Notes: generated by a model not told the origin, from the sequence alone. Shown: positions 26,147-34,881, numbered from the stretch's first letter. The stretch: 64,000 nucleotides of DNA from Novosphingobium sp. FKTRR1 (GCF_020404405.1 NZ_JAIZDA010000019.1:16596-80595), one strand, 5' to 3'. Program-made: numbers and translations.

Positions 26147-26995
26147 TCACTTGCGCATGTGCGCGGGCAGGCGATCGTCAGGGATGGGCGGCCGATAGTC
26201 TTCCGCCACACCGTCGGTGATGCAAACACGCTGGAGGGTACGGGTTTTGCCCGGGATCAGCCCACCGCGAGCATGATGATAGGCCTGATTCGCCCAGATC
26301 ACGATGTCTCCGTTGCGCCAGCGATGCTCGTAGATGTTCGAGTCCGCGTAGAGGTGCGCATGCAGTTCGGCGAGCAAGTCTTCGCTCTCGGCTTCGCTCA
26401 GACCGAGGACGAGGGCCGTGTTCTGCTGGGTCGCGTAGAGCACCTCCTGGCCCGTGATCGGATCAAGATGAATGAGGGGGTGTTCGGCTCGGGGAGCATT
26501 TTCGGGATAGCCCTCAATACGCTGACGGCCGGTCAACCCTTCTTCGCTGGCCGAAAAGAGGTTAAGGCCCTTGAGACCGCGCAGGCGTTCTCTGGTCGCC
26601 GGCGAAAGCGCCTCGAGCGCCAGTCGGCCGCTTGCAAATCGCGTCCAGGTTTCCTCATACGGCACTTCGATGCCGTGGAGGGAAATGCCCAGAAGCGGTA
26701 CCGGCGTGTACAGGAAATCCAGGTGGAACGACACTTCGGAGTCACCCAGAAGACCATCCTTGCGCGTGTTCGAGACATAGCCGACGGTGGTAAAATCTTC
26801 CAAGACGGGTCCCAGCTTGGACATAACCCGTTTCTGCTGTTCCTGCGTCAGCTCCTGCTCGCGGAAGACGAGATAGCCATATTCCTTAAACAGGCGAGCG
26901 ACCTCGTCGTCGTTCTTCTCGTCCCGAAGGTCGAGATCCACCTCGACGCCGAACGGTTGAATCTTTGTAATCCTTGTTGTCGATTGAACAGACAT
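26147..26995 (-). CDS. TauD/TfdA-family Fe(II)/2-oxoglutarate-dependent dioxygenase
   Basis: The ATG at 26995 has GGAGG five bases upstream; 282 residues. The iron facial triad is H91 and D93 in SFHLDF and H241 in WANQAYHHARG; the 2-oxoglutarate-binding Arg lies in KTRTLQR (about 252-256). The enzyme should hydroxylate or oxidatively cleave a side chain with release of CO2 and succinate. It directly follows the diflavin reductase gene, separated by a hairpin. It is one of at least five oxygen-using enzymes in the cluster. No residue indicates whether taurine-type, aryloxy or other substrates are used. Confidence 0.9.
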   Translation of the reverse strand: MSVQSTTRITKIQPFGVEVDLDLRDEKNDDEVARLFKEYGYLVFREQELTQEQQKRVMSKLGPVLEDFTTVGYVSNTRKDGLLGDSEVSFHLDFLYTPVPLLGISLHGIEVPYEETWTRFASGRLALEALSPATRERLRGLKGLNLFSASEEGLTGRQRIEGYPENAPRAEHPLIHLDPITGQEVLYATQQNTALVLGLSEAESEDLLAELHAHLYADSNIYEHRWRNGDIVIWANQAYHHARGGLIPGKTRTLQRVCITDGVAEDYRPPIPDDRLPAHMRK

Positions 26996-27024
26996 CACAA
27001 CCTCCAAATACTAAAGCATCCGCC

Positions 27025-27044
27025 GGCGGACTTGATCGTCCGCC
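27025..27044. terminator. Seven-base-pair hairpin between diflavin reductase and TauD genes
   Basis: GGCGGAC and GTCCGCC pair around a six-base loop in the 62-base gap. It lies before the TauD ribosome site. It may dampen transcription or be a processing site. Confidence 0.4.
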
Positions 27045-27057
27045 TCCTCGTTACAGT

Positions 27058-28782
27058 TCAGTACACATCCCGCTGGTACCGACCCTCACTCTGCAATGTT
27101 CCAAGGAATGTCTCGGCCGCTGACCCGGTAAGCCCCATGCCGGTTTGTATGACGGAGAGCAGGGCACGATGAACGTCCGGCGCCATGTTCGCGGCATCGC
27201 CGCAGACAAAGATGTGAGCCCCTTCGGCGATCCACCGGCAGAGTTCGCCGGTTTGCTCCAGCAGCCGGTGCTGAACGTAGACCTTGTTCGTCTCGTCGCG
27301 GGAGAAAGCCGTATCGAGCCGCGTCAGGACGCCCGATCGAAGAAACGCATTCAGCTCTTCCTCGTACAGGAAATCCGTGGAGCGATTGCGCTCGCCAAAG
27401 AAAAGCCAGGCCCGGCCACCGTCACCCTGCGCGGCGCGTTCCTGTAGAAAGCCAAGATAGGGGGCGACACCGGTGCCAGCTCCGATCATGATGATGGGAA
27501 CGCCCGCCGCCGGCAGCCGGAAATGCGCGTTGGAATGCACATAGACCTGAAGCCGAGAGCCGATCGGGGTCCGTTCGCAAAGCTGCCCGGTTGCGACGCC
27601 ACGGCGCTGCTCACCCCAAAGGGAATAGGATACAGGCGCTATCGTCAAATGCACTTGCCGAGGCGACGCCTTGAGGCTGGACGCAATCGAATAGAGCCGG
27701 GGCTGCAAAGGCCGAAGCATTTCGACAAAGATCTGAGCGTCGAGAGGAGCGGCAGGATATCTCCGCATGATATCGACAATATGATGGTTGCGCATTAGCG
27801 CGGTTCGTTCGCCCGCGTCGGGAGCGAGCGCGACGCCGGCGAGCATGTCATTGTGCGATGCTGCGCCCCAGGCCTCCAGAAAGCGGGGTGTCACTGCGGC
27901 GATGTCCAGATAGAGGCGAAGCGCTTCATCAAGTGGAAGGGACTCCCCCTTGAGCGTAACGATTGCTTTGGCATCGAGCCCGCCCGCTTCAAGGACCGCA
28001 TCGACCAGCGCCGGATCGTTCTCGACGATGACGCCAAGGGCATCGCCGGGTTCATAAGCCGCGTCCGCCAGCTCAGGCAGCTCCAGAGCCAGGTGCCGCG
28101 TCGCCTTGCTGGAGCCTGGACCCGTCAGAACGCGGCTGTCGACCACGACGCCTTCGATCAGCCGATATTTTTCGCGTCGCGCTGCCGCCGGCCCGCTGGG
28201 GCCGAGAGCATCCTGCAACGCCACAGGCTTCTGCAAGATCGCTTGGAGAATCGCCGCGCGCCACTCGGCAGCCGGTTCCTCATAGTCGATGTCGCAATCT
28301 ATCCGGTCCAAAATCCGTTTTGCGCCCAGCGCCGCGAGGGAAGTGTCCAGACGACGCCCCGCTGCGCAGAAGTGCTCATAAGTCGAATCGCCGAGAGCCA
28401 GCACGGCATAGCGCAGATGTCCGAGTGATCCGGCTTCAGCGGCGCCGAGCGCAGCAAAGAAACTTTCCGCGGCGTAAGGCGCATCACCATCACCTGTCGT
28501 GCTGGCGACGAACAGGGCGATTTCCGTCTCCCCCAGCTCGGAGATGTCCGCGTCGGCCATATCCATGACGCGCGACGTCAGCCCGTTCTGGTCGATGGCC
28601 TTGCCGAGAGCATTCGCGACCTCCTCGCTGGCCCCGGTCTCAGTCGCGAACAATATCGTCACATGGCCCGAGGGCACATTGCCAACGCTGCTCTGCCCGC
28701 CATTGGCATACGCAACATGGGACTCCCCAAGAGTGTCGCCTTGACCTCGCTGCGGCTCGAAAGTGCTTTCGCTGAGCGTCAC
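27058..28782 (-). CDS. Diflavin NADPH reductase (CPR/CysJ-like)
   Basis: The GTG at 28782 follows AGGAGG by nine bases; 574 residues. The domain order is flavodoxin (FMN; TILFATETGASEEVA, ASTTGDGDAPY), a connecting/FAD domain (RLYSIASS, GVATGQLCE) and an NADPH domain (IGAGTGVAPYLGFLQER, FVCGDAANMA). It moves electrons from NADPH through FAD and FMN to an acceptor, as in sulfite reductase alpha subunit, P450 reductase or BM3. No sulfite reductase beta subunit is nearby. Its place right after a P450 and a Rieske ferredoxin suggests that it serves oxygenases of this cluster. It starts 37 bases after the ferredoxin stop. Confidence 0.9.
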   Translation of the reverse strand: MTLSESTFEPQRGQGDTLGESHVAYANGGQSSVGNVPSGHVTILFATETGASEEVANALGKAIDQNGLTSRVMDMADADISELGETEIALFVASTTGDGDAPYAAESFFAALGAAEAGSLGHLRYAVLALGDSTYEHFCAAGRRLDTSLAALGAKRILDRIDCDIDYEEPAAEWRAAILQAILQKPVALQDALGPSGPAAARREKYRLIEGVVVDSRVLTGPGSSKATRHLALELPELADAAYEPGDALGVIVENDPALVDAVLEAGGLDAKAIVTLKGESLPLDEALRLYLDIAAVTPRFLEAWGAASHNDMLAGVALAPDAGERTALMRNHHIVDIMRRYPAAPLDAQIFVEMLRPLQPRLYSIASSLKASPRQVHLTIAPVSYSLWGEQRRGVATGQLCERTPIGSRLQVYVHSNAHFRLPAAGVPIIMIGAGTGVAPYLGFLQERAAQGDGGRAWLFFGERNRSTDFLYEEELNAFLRSGVLTRLDTAFSRDETNKVYVQHRLLEQTGELCRWIAEGAHIFVCGDAANMAPDVHRALLSVIQTGMGLTGSAAETFLGTLQSEGRYQRDVY

Positions 28783-28819
28783 CTCGGGTGCCCTCCTACT
28801 GAAAGGTCGCCCCTGCGGA

Positions 28820-29152
28820 TCACGCGGACGCCGCCTCGACATCGTCGAACGTCACATAAATCGTGTCGTTCTCGACCTCGACGTCATAGACCTTGACGGG
28901 GATCCATGCCGGCACGCCGGTCACCTCGCCCGTCAGGAAGCTGAAACGGGAACTGTGCGCGGGACACTCGACGCTGTCTCCGCAGATCCAGCCCTCGCTC
29001 AGAGACTCATCCTCATGCGTGCATCGATCATCGATCGCCCGGAATCCGTGATTCTCGATGTGCGCGACGCAGAGCGTGCGATGGCCGACTTCAACCTTGC
29101 GCATCTCGCCGGACGGAAGGTCACTGACTTTGAGGATTTCCACCTTGTTCAT
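28820..29152 (-). CDS. Rieske-type [2Fe-2S] ferredoxin
   Basis: A 110-residue protein. The cluster ligands are C and H in RCTHED and C and H in ECPAHSSRF, with the spacing of bacterial Rieske ferredoxins (BphF-like). The C-terminal part PVKVYDVEVENDTIYVTF is the usual beta strand pair. The ATG overlaps the P450 stop (ATGA, 29149-29152), so it should be made in step with the P450. Normally such proteins feed Rieske dioxygenases; here the tight coupling suggests P450 delivery, or service to the Rieske oxygenase at 14104-15345. Confidence 0.92.
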   Translation of the reverse strand: MNKVEILKVSDLPSGEMRKVEVGHRTLCVAHIENHGFRAIDDRCTHEDESLSEGWICGDSVECPAHSSRFSFLTGEVTGVPAWIPVKVYDVEVENDTIYVTFDDVEAASA

Positions 29153-30447
29153 GCGCGCGCGCTCCAGTTGTCGAGAATGACGGGGAAGGAGATGTACGTG
29201 GGGATCTGGTCCCTTGGGTCGTCGGAGGCCTTGAGCGGCAAGGTCTGTGCCTGAAGCTTGGGATCGCGCCTGATCCCTGCACGGAACAAACCCTGGACGA
29301 GCTTCAGATGGCTGCCGCTCTTGCCGTCGTTGCCGAGCACTGCACGCAAGCCGAGGCATTGATGGGCGCCGGTTGCAAAGGCGAGGCCATACCTGCTGAT
29401 ACCTTCGGGGATCTCGCGCCGCGGATTGAATTCATTGGCATCCTCGCCAAAGATAGCGCGATCTCGGCCGGCTCGCGCTACCCATGCTTGGACTTCGTCA
29501 CCAGCCTTCAGCTGGACATCACCGGCATCGAGGTCGTCGACCGCCAAGCGGGTGAGGAACGGAACGAAAGGGGCACGCAGGCGCAAGGCCTCCTGTAGCG
29601 CGTTGCTGACGAATTCCATGTCTTCGATGCAGGCCCGATCGGCCGGATATTTTTCGAACCAGTCGAGCAGATACTCGACGGTAGAGAGCACCGCCTGAAC
29701 ACTGGTCCCAGTTGTTGCGACGAAGAAGAGGATAGCCTCCTTGATGCCGACATCCTCATCAGCGTAGGTTTCATGGGCCTGTGTCGCGATCATCTGCAGA
29801 AGATTGAGCGGCACGTCGTCTTCTGTCAGTTCGCCCGCCGCCAGTCTTTGCAGCTGTCGACGCGTGTGCTCCAGTGACGGTCGATAAAACTCCTCGACGA
29901 AGACCTTCTTGGCTTCGATCCCGGCGGTCGTGACAGCTTCACGATCTTCGAAATGCGCCGCGCTAAGGCCGCCGAAAATCGGCAGGGCGCACCCGCGAAG
30001 GCGGGCCATCCCTTCTTCAGACTCGACCCCTTCTATGCCGATGATCTTTGCCGCGAACTCCAGGAAAATGAGCTCGACCACCCCAGCCAGGTCGCACCCG
30101 AACGCTCCTTCCTCGTTGCGCTTGACCGCGCGACCCATCCACCGATCGACCGACGGAAGAATTATATCCTCGCGAAAGCGCACGAGTTGTTCGGGCCGTA
30201 CCAACGAATTGAGCAGGCGCCTTCTTTGACGATGGACGTCGCCATTGCTCATGGCGAGGTTGCCTTGCTGAAATTCGCGGACGTTGATTTCGGCAAGGGC
30301 GCTCGGGCAAATATAATTGTCGGCCGACACGTCGGCATTTTCCTCGACCGCCTTGGAGCGAAGGACTGTCTGCATGGTATCAAGCGTGTCGATCGTCACA
30401 CGCGAAACCGGACACTTGGACTGCGGTGCCTGTGGCGCGGTGTCCAT
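29149..30447 (-). CDS. Cytochrome P450 (P450 1)
   Basis: The ATG at 30447 has GGAGA eight bases upstream; 432 residues. The haem-binding loop is FATGAHQCLGL with Cys364, and ExxR is EALR. The I-helix reads FFVATTGTSV: the acid-threonine pair typical of monooxygenase P450s is missing on the acid side, which could change the proton path or favour a substrate-assisted mechanism. It is a soluble bacterial P450 and probably hydroxylates a non-activated carbon of the growth substrate. It is coupled to the Rieske ferredoxin and followed by the diflavin reductase. An operator-like palindrome lies 99 bases upstream. Confidence 0.93.
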   Translation of the reverse strand: MDTAPQAPQSKCPVSRVTIDTLDTMQTVLRSKAVEENADVSADNYICPSALAEINVREFQQGNLAMSNGDVHRQRRRLLNSLVRPEQLVRFREDIILPSVDRWMGRAVKRNEEGAFGCDLAGVVELIFLEFAAKIIGIEGVESEEGMARLRGCALPIFGGLSAAHFEDREAVTTAGIEAKKVFVEEFYRPSLEHTRRQLQRLAAGELTEDDVPLNLLQMIATQAHETYADEDVGIKEAILFFVATTGTSVQAVLSTVEYLLDWFEKYPADRACIEDMEFVSNALQEALRLRAPFVPFLTRLAVDDLDAGDVQLKAGDEVQAWVARAGRDRAIFGEDANEFNPRREIPEGISRYGLAFATGAHQCLGLRAVLGNDGKSGSHLKLVQGLFRAGIRRDPKLQAQTLPLKASDDPRDQIPTYISFPVILDNWSARA

Positions 30448-30546
30448 TTTCATACTCTCCCATTGGGCAAGCGCGGGGCTCTTGGCCGACGCATCCACCG
30501 CTTGAAACTTTCATGGAGGAAACTAGGGCGAGCGCGCCGCCGTGTA

Positions 30547-30569
30547 TGTCACCGATGCTGGGGACTAAT
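30547..30569. promoter_or_regulatory. Palindromic operator candidate, copy 3
   Basis: GTCAC-N8-GGGAC followed by TAAT. It lies 99 bases upstream of the P450 1 start codon, in the 143-base gap after the SDR 5 stop. Only one half-site base differs from the perfect form. Confidence 0.65.
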
Positions 30570-30590
30570 CGGAGACGGCATCCGATCCCG

Positions 30591-31367
30591 CTATAGTGCG
30601 GACCAGCCACCATCGATCGGGAGGCACACTCCGGTCACAAATTCTGCTTCGTTGGAACTCAAGAACATCACGGCCTGCGCGATTTCGCGGGGCTGGCCGA
30701 GCCGCTTCATGGGATGCATCTCGGCAATGGCATGCCGCGCGGCGTCCGCCTGTTCACGTTCGAGGCCCGACAAGCTCTGTGCCATCATACCTGTGGGAAT
30801 GCCGCCAGGTGCGACCGCGTTGATCCGAATGCCAGCGGTCGCGTACTCGATCGCGGCATTCTTCGTGAGGCCCACGACAGCAGCCTTGCTTGCAGCATAG
30901 GCGGTCTGCATCGGCATACTGTGATGGCTGAGGAACGACGCCGTGTTCGTGATCGTTCCTCCGCCTTGAGCCTGCATGAGTTTGATTTCGGCACGCATGC
31001 AAAGCCAGACGCCGGTGACGTTGATTCGCATCACCCGGTCCCATTCCTCAAGTGTGAGATCGGCCGCGAGCGTCGACGATTGGGTAATGCCCGCATTATT
31101 GAAGGCACAATCGATCCGACCGGTGACGATCTTTGCCGTCTCGATGGCAGCCGACACCGAGTCCTCGTTTGCAACGTCGGCCTCTATTGCCTCGAAACGA
31201 GCGCCGATGGCGCGGAGAATGTCCGCGGTTCGGGCCAAGCCATCTGGCGAGCGATCGATGCCGACCACTACGGCCCCAGCCTCGGCAAACGCCAGAGCGC
31301 TCTCCTGACCGATGCCGCTTCCCGCGCCCGTAATGAGCACCGTCTTGCCATCAAACCGCGCCGTCAT
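30591..31367 (-). CDS. Short-chain dehydrogenase/reductase (SDR 5)
   Basis: The ATG at 31367 has AGGAGA six bases upstream; 258 residues. TGAGSGIGQE, CAFNNAGIT, Ser in NTASFLSHHS, Tyr/Lys in AYAASKAAV and FVTGVCLPIDGG define a complete classical SDR. It resembles SDR 4 closely in the central part (INVTGVWLCMRAEI). It is the last gene of the hydrolase-thiolase-SDR unit, and the next downstream gene, P450 1, seems to have its own promoter region. Substrate unknown. Confidence 0.9.
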   Translation of the reverse strand: MTARFDGKTVLITGAGSGIGQESALAFAEAGAVVVGIDRSPDGLARTADILRAIGARFEAIEADVANEDSVSAAIETAKIVTGRIDCAFNNAGITQSSTLAADLTLEEWDRVMRINVTGVWLCMRAEIKLMQAQGGGTITNTASFLSHHSMPMQTAYAASKAAVVGLTKNAAIEYATAGIRINAVAPGGIPTGMMAQSLSGLEREQADAARHAIAEMHPMKRLGQPREIAQAVMFLSSNEAEFVTGVCLPIDGGWSAL

Positions 31368-31413
31368 CTCGTCTCTCCTGAATCTTGTTATGTTGAGGGG
31401 CAAAATCGGGCGG

Positions 31414-32583
31414 TCAGCGCACGCGCTCGAGCACGCTGGCGTAATTGGCAACCGCCGCCCCGCCCATGTTGAAGACTCCCGCGAGCTCAGCACCAGGAAC
31501 CTGCATCTCTCCGGGGGCTTCGCCGCACAATTGCATCGCGCATAGGGCATGCATGGACACGCCAGTGGCCCCAATCGGGTGCCCCTTGGCCTTAAGGCCT
31601 CCCGAGGCGTTGACCGGCAAACGTCCGCCGATCTCCGTCCAGCCTTCCAAAGCGGCCCGCGCGCCTTCGCCGCTGGGAACCAGGCCCATGGCCTCATATT
31701 CGATTAGCTCGGCGATGGTGAAACAATCATGGGTCTCGACAAGCGAGAGATCATGGAGCGCGATGTTCGCCTCCGCAAAGGCCCGCTGCCAGGCTTGCGT
31801 GCAACCTTCGAAACGGGTGATGTCGCGGCGCGACATAGGCAGGAAATCCTGCACATGCCCCCGGCCACGAAAGCGGACGGCCCTCTGTGCCTCGGCAACT
31901 ATATCCGGTGCGGCCAAGACGATTGCAGCAGCACCATCTGAGACAAGGGAACAGTCGGTTCGCTTAAGTGGTCCGGCGACGAAGGGATTGCGTTCGCTCT
32001 CGGTACGACAGAATTCATAGCCAAGATCCTTGCGCATCTGCGCCCAGGGATTACTCACACCATTTCTGTGGTTCTTCGCCGCAATCCTCGCCAAGGCGTC
32101 GCTCTGGTCGCCATATTTCTGAAAATAAGATTGCGCGATCTTGCCGAAGATACCGGCGAACCCACCTTCGGTTTCGCCTTCCTCGGCAAGGTAGGATGCG
32201 CGAAGCAAATTCTCGGCGATCTGGGGAGATGCGGAGTCGGTCATTTTTTCGACGCCAACCACGAGCACTATGCTGGCACGCCGGGCTTCGATGGCATTGA
32301 CGCCTTGGAAAACTGCGGCCGACCCGGAGGCACACGCATTCTCCGTTCGCACGGCCGGCTTGAATCGTAGCTGCGGATTGGCCTGGAGCACCAGCGCGGA
32401 AGTTAGATTTTGCTTTGAGAATCCGGCGTTGAAATGGCCAAGAACGATTGAATCCACATCTTCGGCGCTGACGCCGGCATGGGCCAACGCTTCGTTTGCC
32501 GCCGCAACGACCAACGTTTCGACGGTTTCTTCAGGTTGCTTCCCGAACGGGGTATGGCCCCAGCCTATGATCGACGCAGTCAC
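31414..32583 (-). CDS. SCP-x/non-specific-lipid-transfer-type thiolase
   Basis: The GTG at 32583 has GGAGT six bases upstream; 389 residues. The nucleophilic Cys84 is in ENACASGSAAV. The second half has VETHDCFTIAE (the HDCF motif of SCP2-type thiolases) and GHPIGATGV. Enzymes of this kind cleave 3-oxoacyl-CoA, including branched or steroid side-chain thioesters, by CoA-dependent thiolysis. It lies 38 bases after the hydrolase gene and 46 before SDR 5. It is the only thiolase in the window and fits as the last step of a beta-oxidation round with crotonases and the HSD10-like dehydrogenase. Confidence 0.92.
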   Translation of the reverse strand: MTASIIGWGHTPFGKQPEETVETLVVAAANEALAHAGVSAEDVDSIVLGHFNAGFSKQNLTSALVLQANPQLRFKPAVRTENACASGSAAVFQGVNAIEARRASIVLVVGVEKMTDSASPQIAENLLRASYLAEEGETEGGFAGIFGKIAQSYFQKYGDQSDALARIAAKNHRNGVSNPWAQMRKDLGYEFCRTESERNPFVAGPLKRTDCSLVSDGAAAIVLAAPDIVAEAQRAVRFRGRGHVQDFLPMSRRDITRFEGCTQAWQRAFAEANIALHDLSLVETHDCFTIAELIEYEAMGLVPSGEGARAALEGWTEIGGRLPVNASGGLKAKGHPIGATGVSMHALCAMQLCGEAPGEMQVPGAELAGVFNMGGAAVANYASVLERVR

Positions 32584-32621
32584 ATTGGCACTCCAAATGA
32601 AATTGACAAAATTCGCACGTA

Positions 32622-33788
32622 TCAGCGCCCCAGAAGCTTTCGCTCGGCGAGCCAATCTTCGGTGATTGAAGTTGCGCGCTCTAGATGTTCGGGCTGCCCG
32701 ACGTAATAATGAGTCGCTCCGTCGATCACGACATGCTGCTTGTCGCTCGTGGCGGCGGCCTCGTAGACTGACCTGCAATGATATTGGGGTACGGCGTCAT
32801 CAGCGGTGTTCTCGATAAAGAGAAGGGGCGCGGAAATCCGGGCAGCGGTTGCGGCACCTTCCGCGTTGGTGTCATCGATCGACCATTGAGACAGCCAGGC
32901 ACGCAAGGTAGAGAAGCGCGCTAGGCCCACCGGGCCGCTGTTCACAGTCTCTGGGACCCCAAGATAGCACCGGCCGATCGGGCGATCATTTGGATCGAGG
33001 GCCGCATCGAGGAAACGGGGATCAGCAAGCGTGCGATGCGTTACGAATCCTCGCTCCTTTTCCGCGCCGCCCACTGCCCGCAGCCGTTCGAGCGTGTCCT
33101 TCACCCAGCTCGTAATTCGGCGCACGCGCGCCAATTGTGCAGCACGATAGTGATCGATGAATGCCGTAGAATAGGGCGGCTGCGCGGGCCCCGCATAGAT
33201 ATCAAGCGCCAGGTCCCGCACATCAGGATCGCGCTCGTCGATGACCGACGGATCGATGATGTCGAGCAGGAGTTTGGCCCGCGAGCTGTGCGCAGCCTGA
33301 AATACGACCGCGTCAGCGGGAATAAGGCCAGCTCTTGTCAGATCGAGGGGGTCGCCGGCGGGTGTGTGGGTGATCGTTGGCCCCTCGGCCTGCGACTGGT
33401 AGAACAGCGACAGCGATCCTCCGCCGCTCCAGCCCACCAGAACCACATGCTTATAACCCCACACGGATTTGGCGTGGCGAATATAGGCGCCCAGATCGAG
33501 GAGGACGTTCTCCAGGATGCAGGCGGTGTCGTTGCGCGCGTAGCGGCTGCCGGCGCATAGGACGTGCGCGCCGCGACGGGCGGCCTCCCGTGGCACGGGC
33601 AGAAGCTGCAGGGTCGAAGCCGGGTGCATGTAGATTTGAAGGGTTTCGCTTGGAACCCTGGCGGGGCGGATGAGGACGCCCTCAAGGTTTACGGCGCCTT
33701 GGTTGCCCGCGAAACCATAGGTCTCCGTGAAGCTCTGCGTCTCATCGTAATGAATGTGAACCCATTCAAACGTTATGTCATCCGACAT
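32622..33788 (-). CDS. Alpha/beta hydrolase
   Basis: A 388-residue hydrolase with the ATG at 33788. The nucleophile elbow is VGWSGGGSL (Ser121), the acid is likely in ENTADDAVPQ, and the His in DGATHYYVG; this is a full catalytic triad in the usual order. A large cap region lies between the elbow and the acid (about 145-290). It is probably cytoplasmic, as no signal peptide is visible. Its role could be ester, lactone or C-C bond hydrolysis of a ring-opened intermediate. It is the first gene after the divergent region shared with the LuxR regulator and has the palindrome 92 bases upstream. Confidence 0.85.
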   Translation of the reverse strand: MSDDITFEWVHIHYDETQSFTETYGFAGNQGAVNLEGVLIRPARVPSETLQIYMHPASTLQLLPVPREAARRGAHVLCAGSRYARNDTACILENVLLDLGAYIRHAKSVWGYKHVVLVGWSGGGSLSLFYQSQAEGPTITHTPAGDPLDLTRAGLIPADAVVFQAAHSSRAKLLLDIIDPSVIDERDPDVRDLALDIYAGPAQPPYSTAFIDHYRAAQLARVRRITSWVKDTLERLRAVGGAEKERGFVTHRTLADPRFLDAALDPNDRPIGRCYLGVPETVNSGPVGLARFSTLRAWLSQWSIDDTNAEGAATAARISAPLLFIENTADDAVPQYHCRSVYEAAATSDKQHVVIDGATHYYVGQPEHLERATSITEDWLAERKLLGR

Positions 33789-33880
33789 GCAAAAACCGTG
33801 CCTCCCCGCTTTGGCGACCCTTCGCCCTTGTGATTCCGTGCGTCGATTGCTAGACTGTAGCAGGATGCCACGCGCGCTCG

Positions 33881-33903
33881 TGTCCCTGTTGCGCGGGACG
33901 AAT
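33881..33903. promoter_or_regulatory. Palindromic operator candidate, copy 4
   Basis: GTCCC-N8-GGGAC, both half-sites perfect, followed by GAAT. It lies in the divergent region: 33 bases before the luxR-type start at 33937 and 92 bases before the hydrolase start. The position close to the regulator start suggests autoregulation. Confidence 0.68.
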
Positions 33904-33936
33904 TGGCAAAAATCGGCTTGGCTCCATGGAGAGACC

Positions 33937-34815
33937 ATGCCTTTTTGGACCGCCTTGCCGGAATCGGCGCTTCACAAGCTCGCTGCCAATTTTCCAGCGC
34001 TGATCATGTCGATCGGACAGAAGCAGTTCGGCGTGCGGTTGCTGACGCTGCTCAATGATACGTGCGGGGCCGAGCATGCCACGGTTTTCCACCTGACGGC
34101 CGACAACCTCATCGAAGTGACGGCGGCAAGCATGGACGGTTCGGATACCGCCCATCGTCAGGTCGGCGTCTATCTCAAGGAAGGCCTCTGGCGCCGGGAT
34201 CCTACGCTTACGGAAGCCAAGCTCCGGCTGACCTCCGAGGATGAGGCATTCGTCCGTACCGACATCGCGCACCTCACCGACGACGTGTTGCGCGACATCG
34301 TGTATGGTCAGTCGGATATCAGCGATCGGCTCCTGATTTGCTCCCGCTGGGGCGATGATATCGTGGGGCTGAGTGTGTTGCGGTCCTCGCATGCAGGGCC
34401 GTTCACCACCTCCGACATCAACGGTGTCCAGTCGATCGCGGGAACGATCTTCGCCCTTCTGGCCAAGCACATCAGTATCACATGGGACGGCCCCAATGTT
34501 TCAGTGGCCCTCACGTCGCTCGAGGAAATCGAGTCGTGCATAGCAGCGTGTGCTTCGTCACTGCCGCGGCGGGAGGCAGAGGTCTGCAGCAGGATCATTT
34601 ATGGGATGTCTTCCGTCGGAATTTCGCTCGAGCTCAGTATCAGCGAAGAAACAGTGATGACCTACCGGAAACGCACCTATCATCGGCTCGATATCGCCAC
34701 ACAGCGCGAATTGCTGCTCTGGTATCTGGACCTTTGGAGCCATTGGCAGGATCGCGCCACCCGCGAGCCCGCCCAACTGCCTTGGAAGCCGGAGAAGATA
34801 ACATCTGCTCGATAG
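33937..34815 (+). CDS. LuxR-family transcriptional regulator
   Basis: I choose the ATG at 33937 (GGAGA four bases upstream; 292 residues). The frame is open further upstream, but an earlier start would place the palindrome inside the gene. The first 190 residues look like a GAF-type or related ligand-sensing domain (LLTLLNDTCGAEHATVFHL, SDISDRLLICSRWGDDIVGL). The C-terminal region about 208-265 is a LuxR helix-turn-helix: LPRREAEVCSRIIYGMSSVG, then ISEETVMTYRKRTYHRLDI. It is the only regulator gene in the cluster and the natural candidate to bind the six palindromes. The ligand is unknown. Confidence 0.88.
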   Translation: MPFWTALPESALHKLAANFPALIMSIGQKQFGVRLLTLLNDTCGAEHATVFHLTADNLIEVTAASMDGSDTAHRQVGVYLKEGLWRRDPTLTEAKLRLTSEDEAFVRTDIAHLTDDVLRDIVYGQSDISDRLLICSRWGDDIVGLSVLRSSHAGPFTTSDINGVQSIAGTIFALLAKHISITWDGPNVSVALTSLEEIESCIAACASSLPRREAEVCSRIIYGMSSVGISLELSISEETVMTYRKRTYHRLDIATQRELLLWYLDLWSHWQDRATREPAQLPWKPEKITSAR

Positions 34816-34819
34816 CAAA

Positions 34820-34850
34820 ATGCCGGCGCCCTATGGTGGGGCGCCGGCAT
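34820..34850. terminator. Strong bidirectional hairpin terminator
   Basis: ATGCCGGCGCCC and GGGCGCCGGCAT pair over 12 bases with a seven-base loop. It starts five bases after the LuxR stop and faces the convergent VOC gene (stop at 34882), so it insulates two transcription units. Confidence 0.75.
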
Positions 34851-34881
34851 AACTGCGGCTTGTGGGGTGTGAGCGTCGAAA

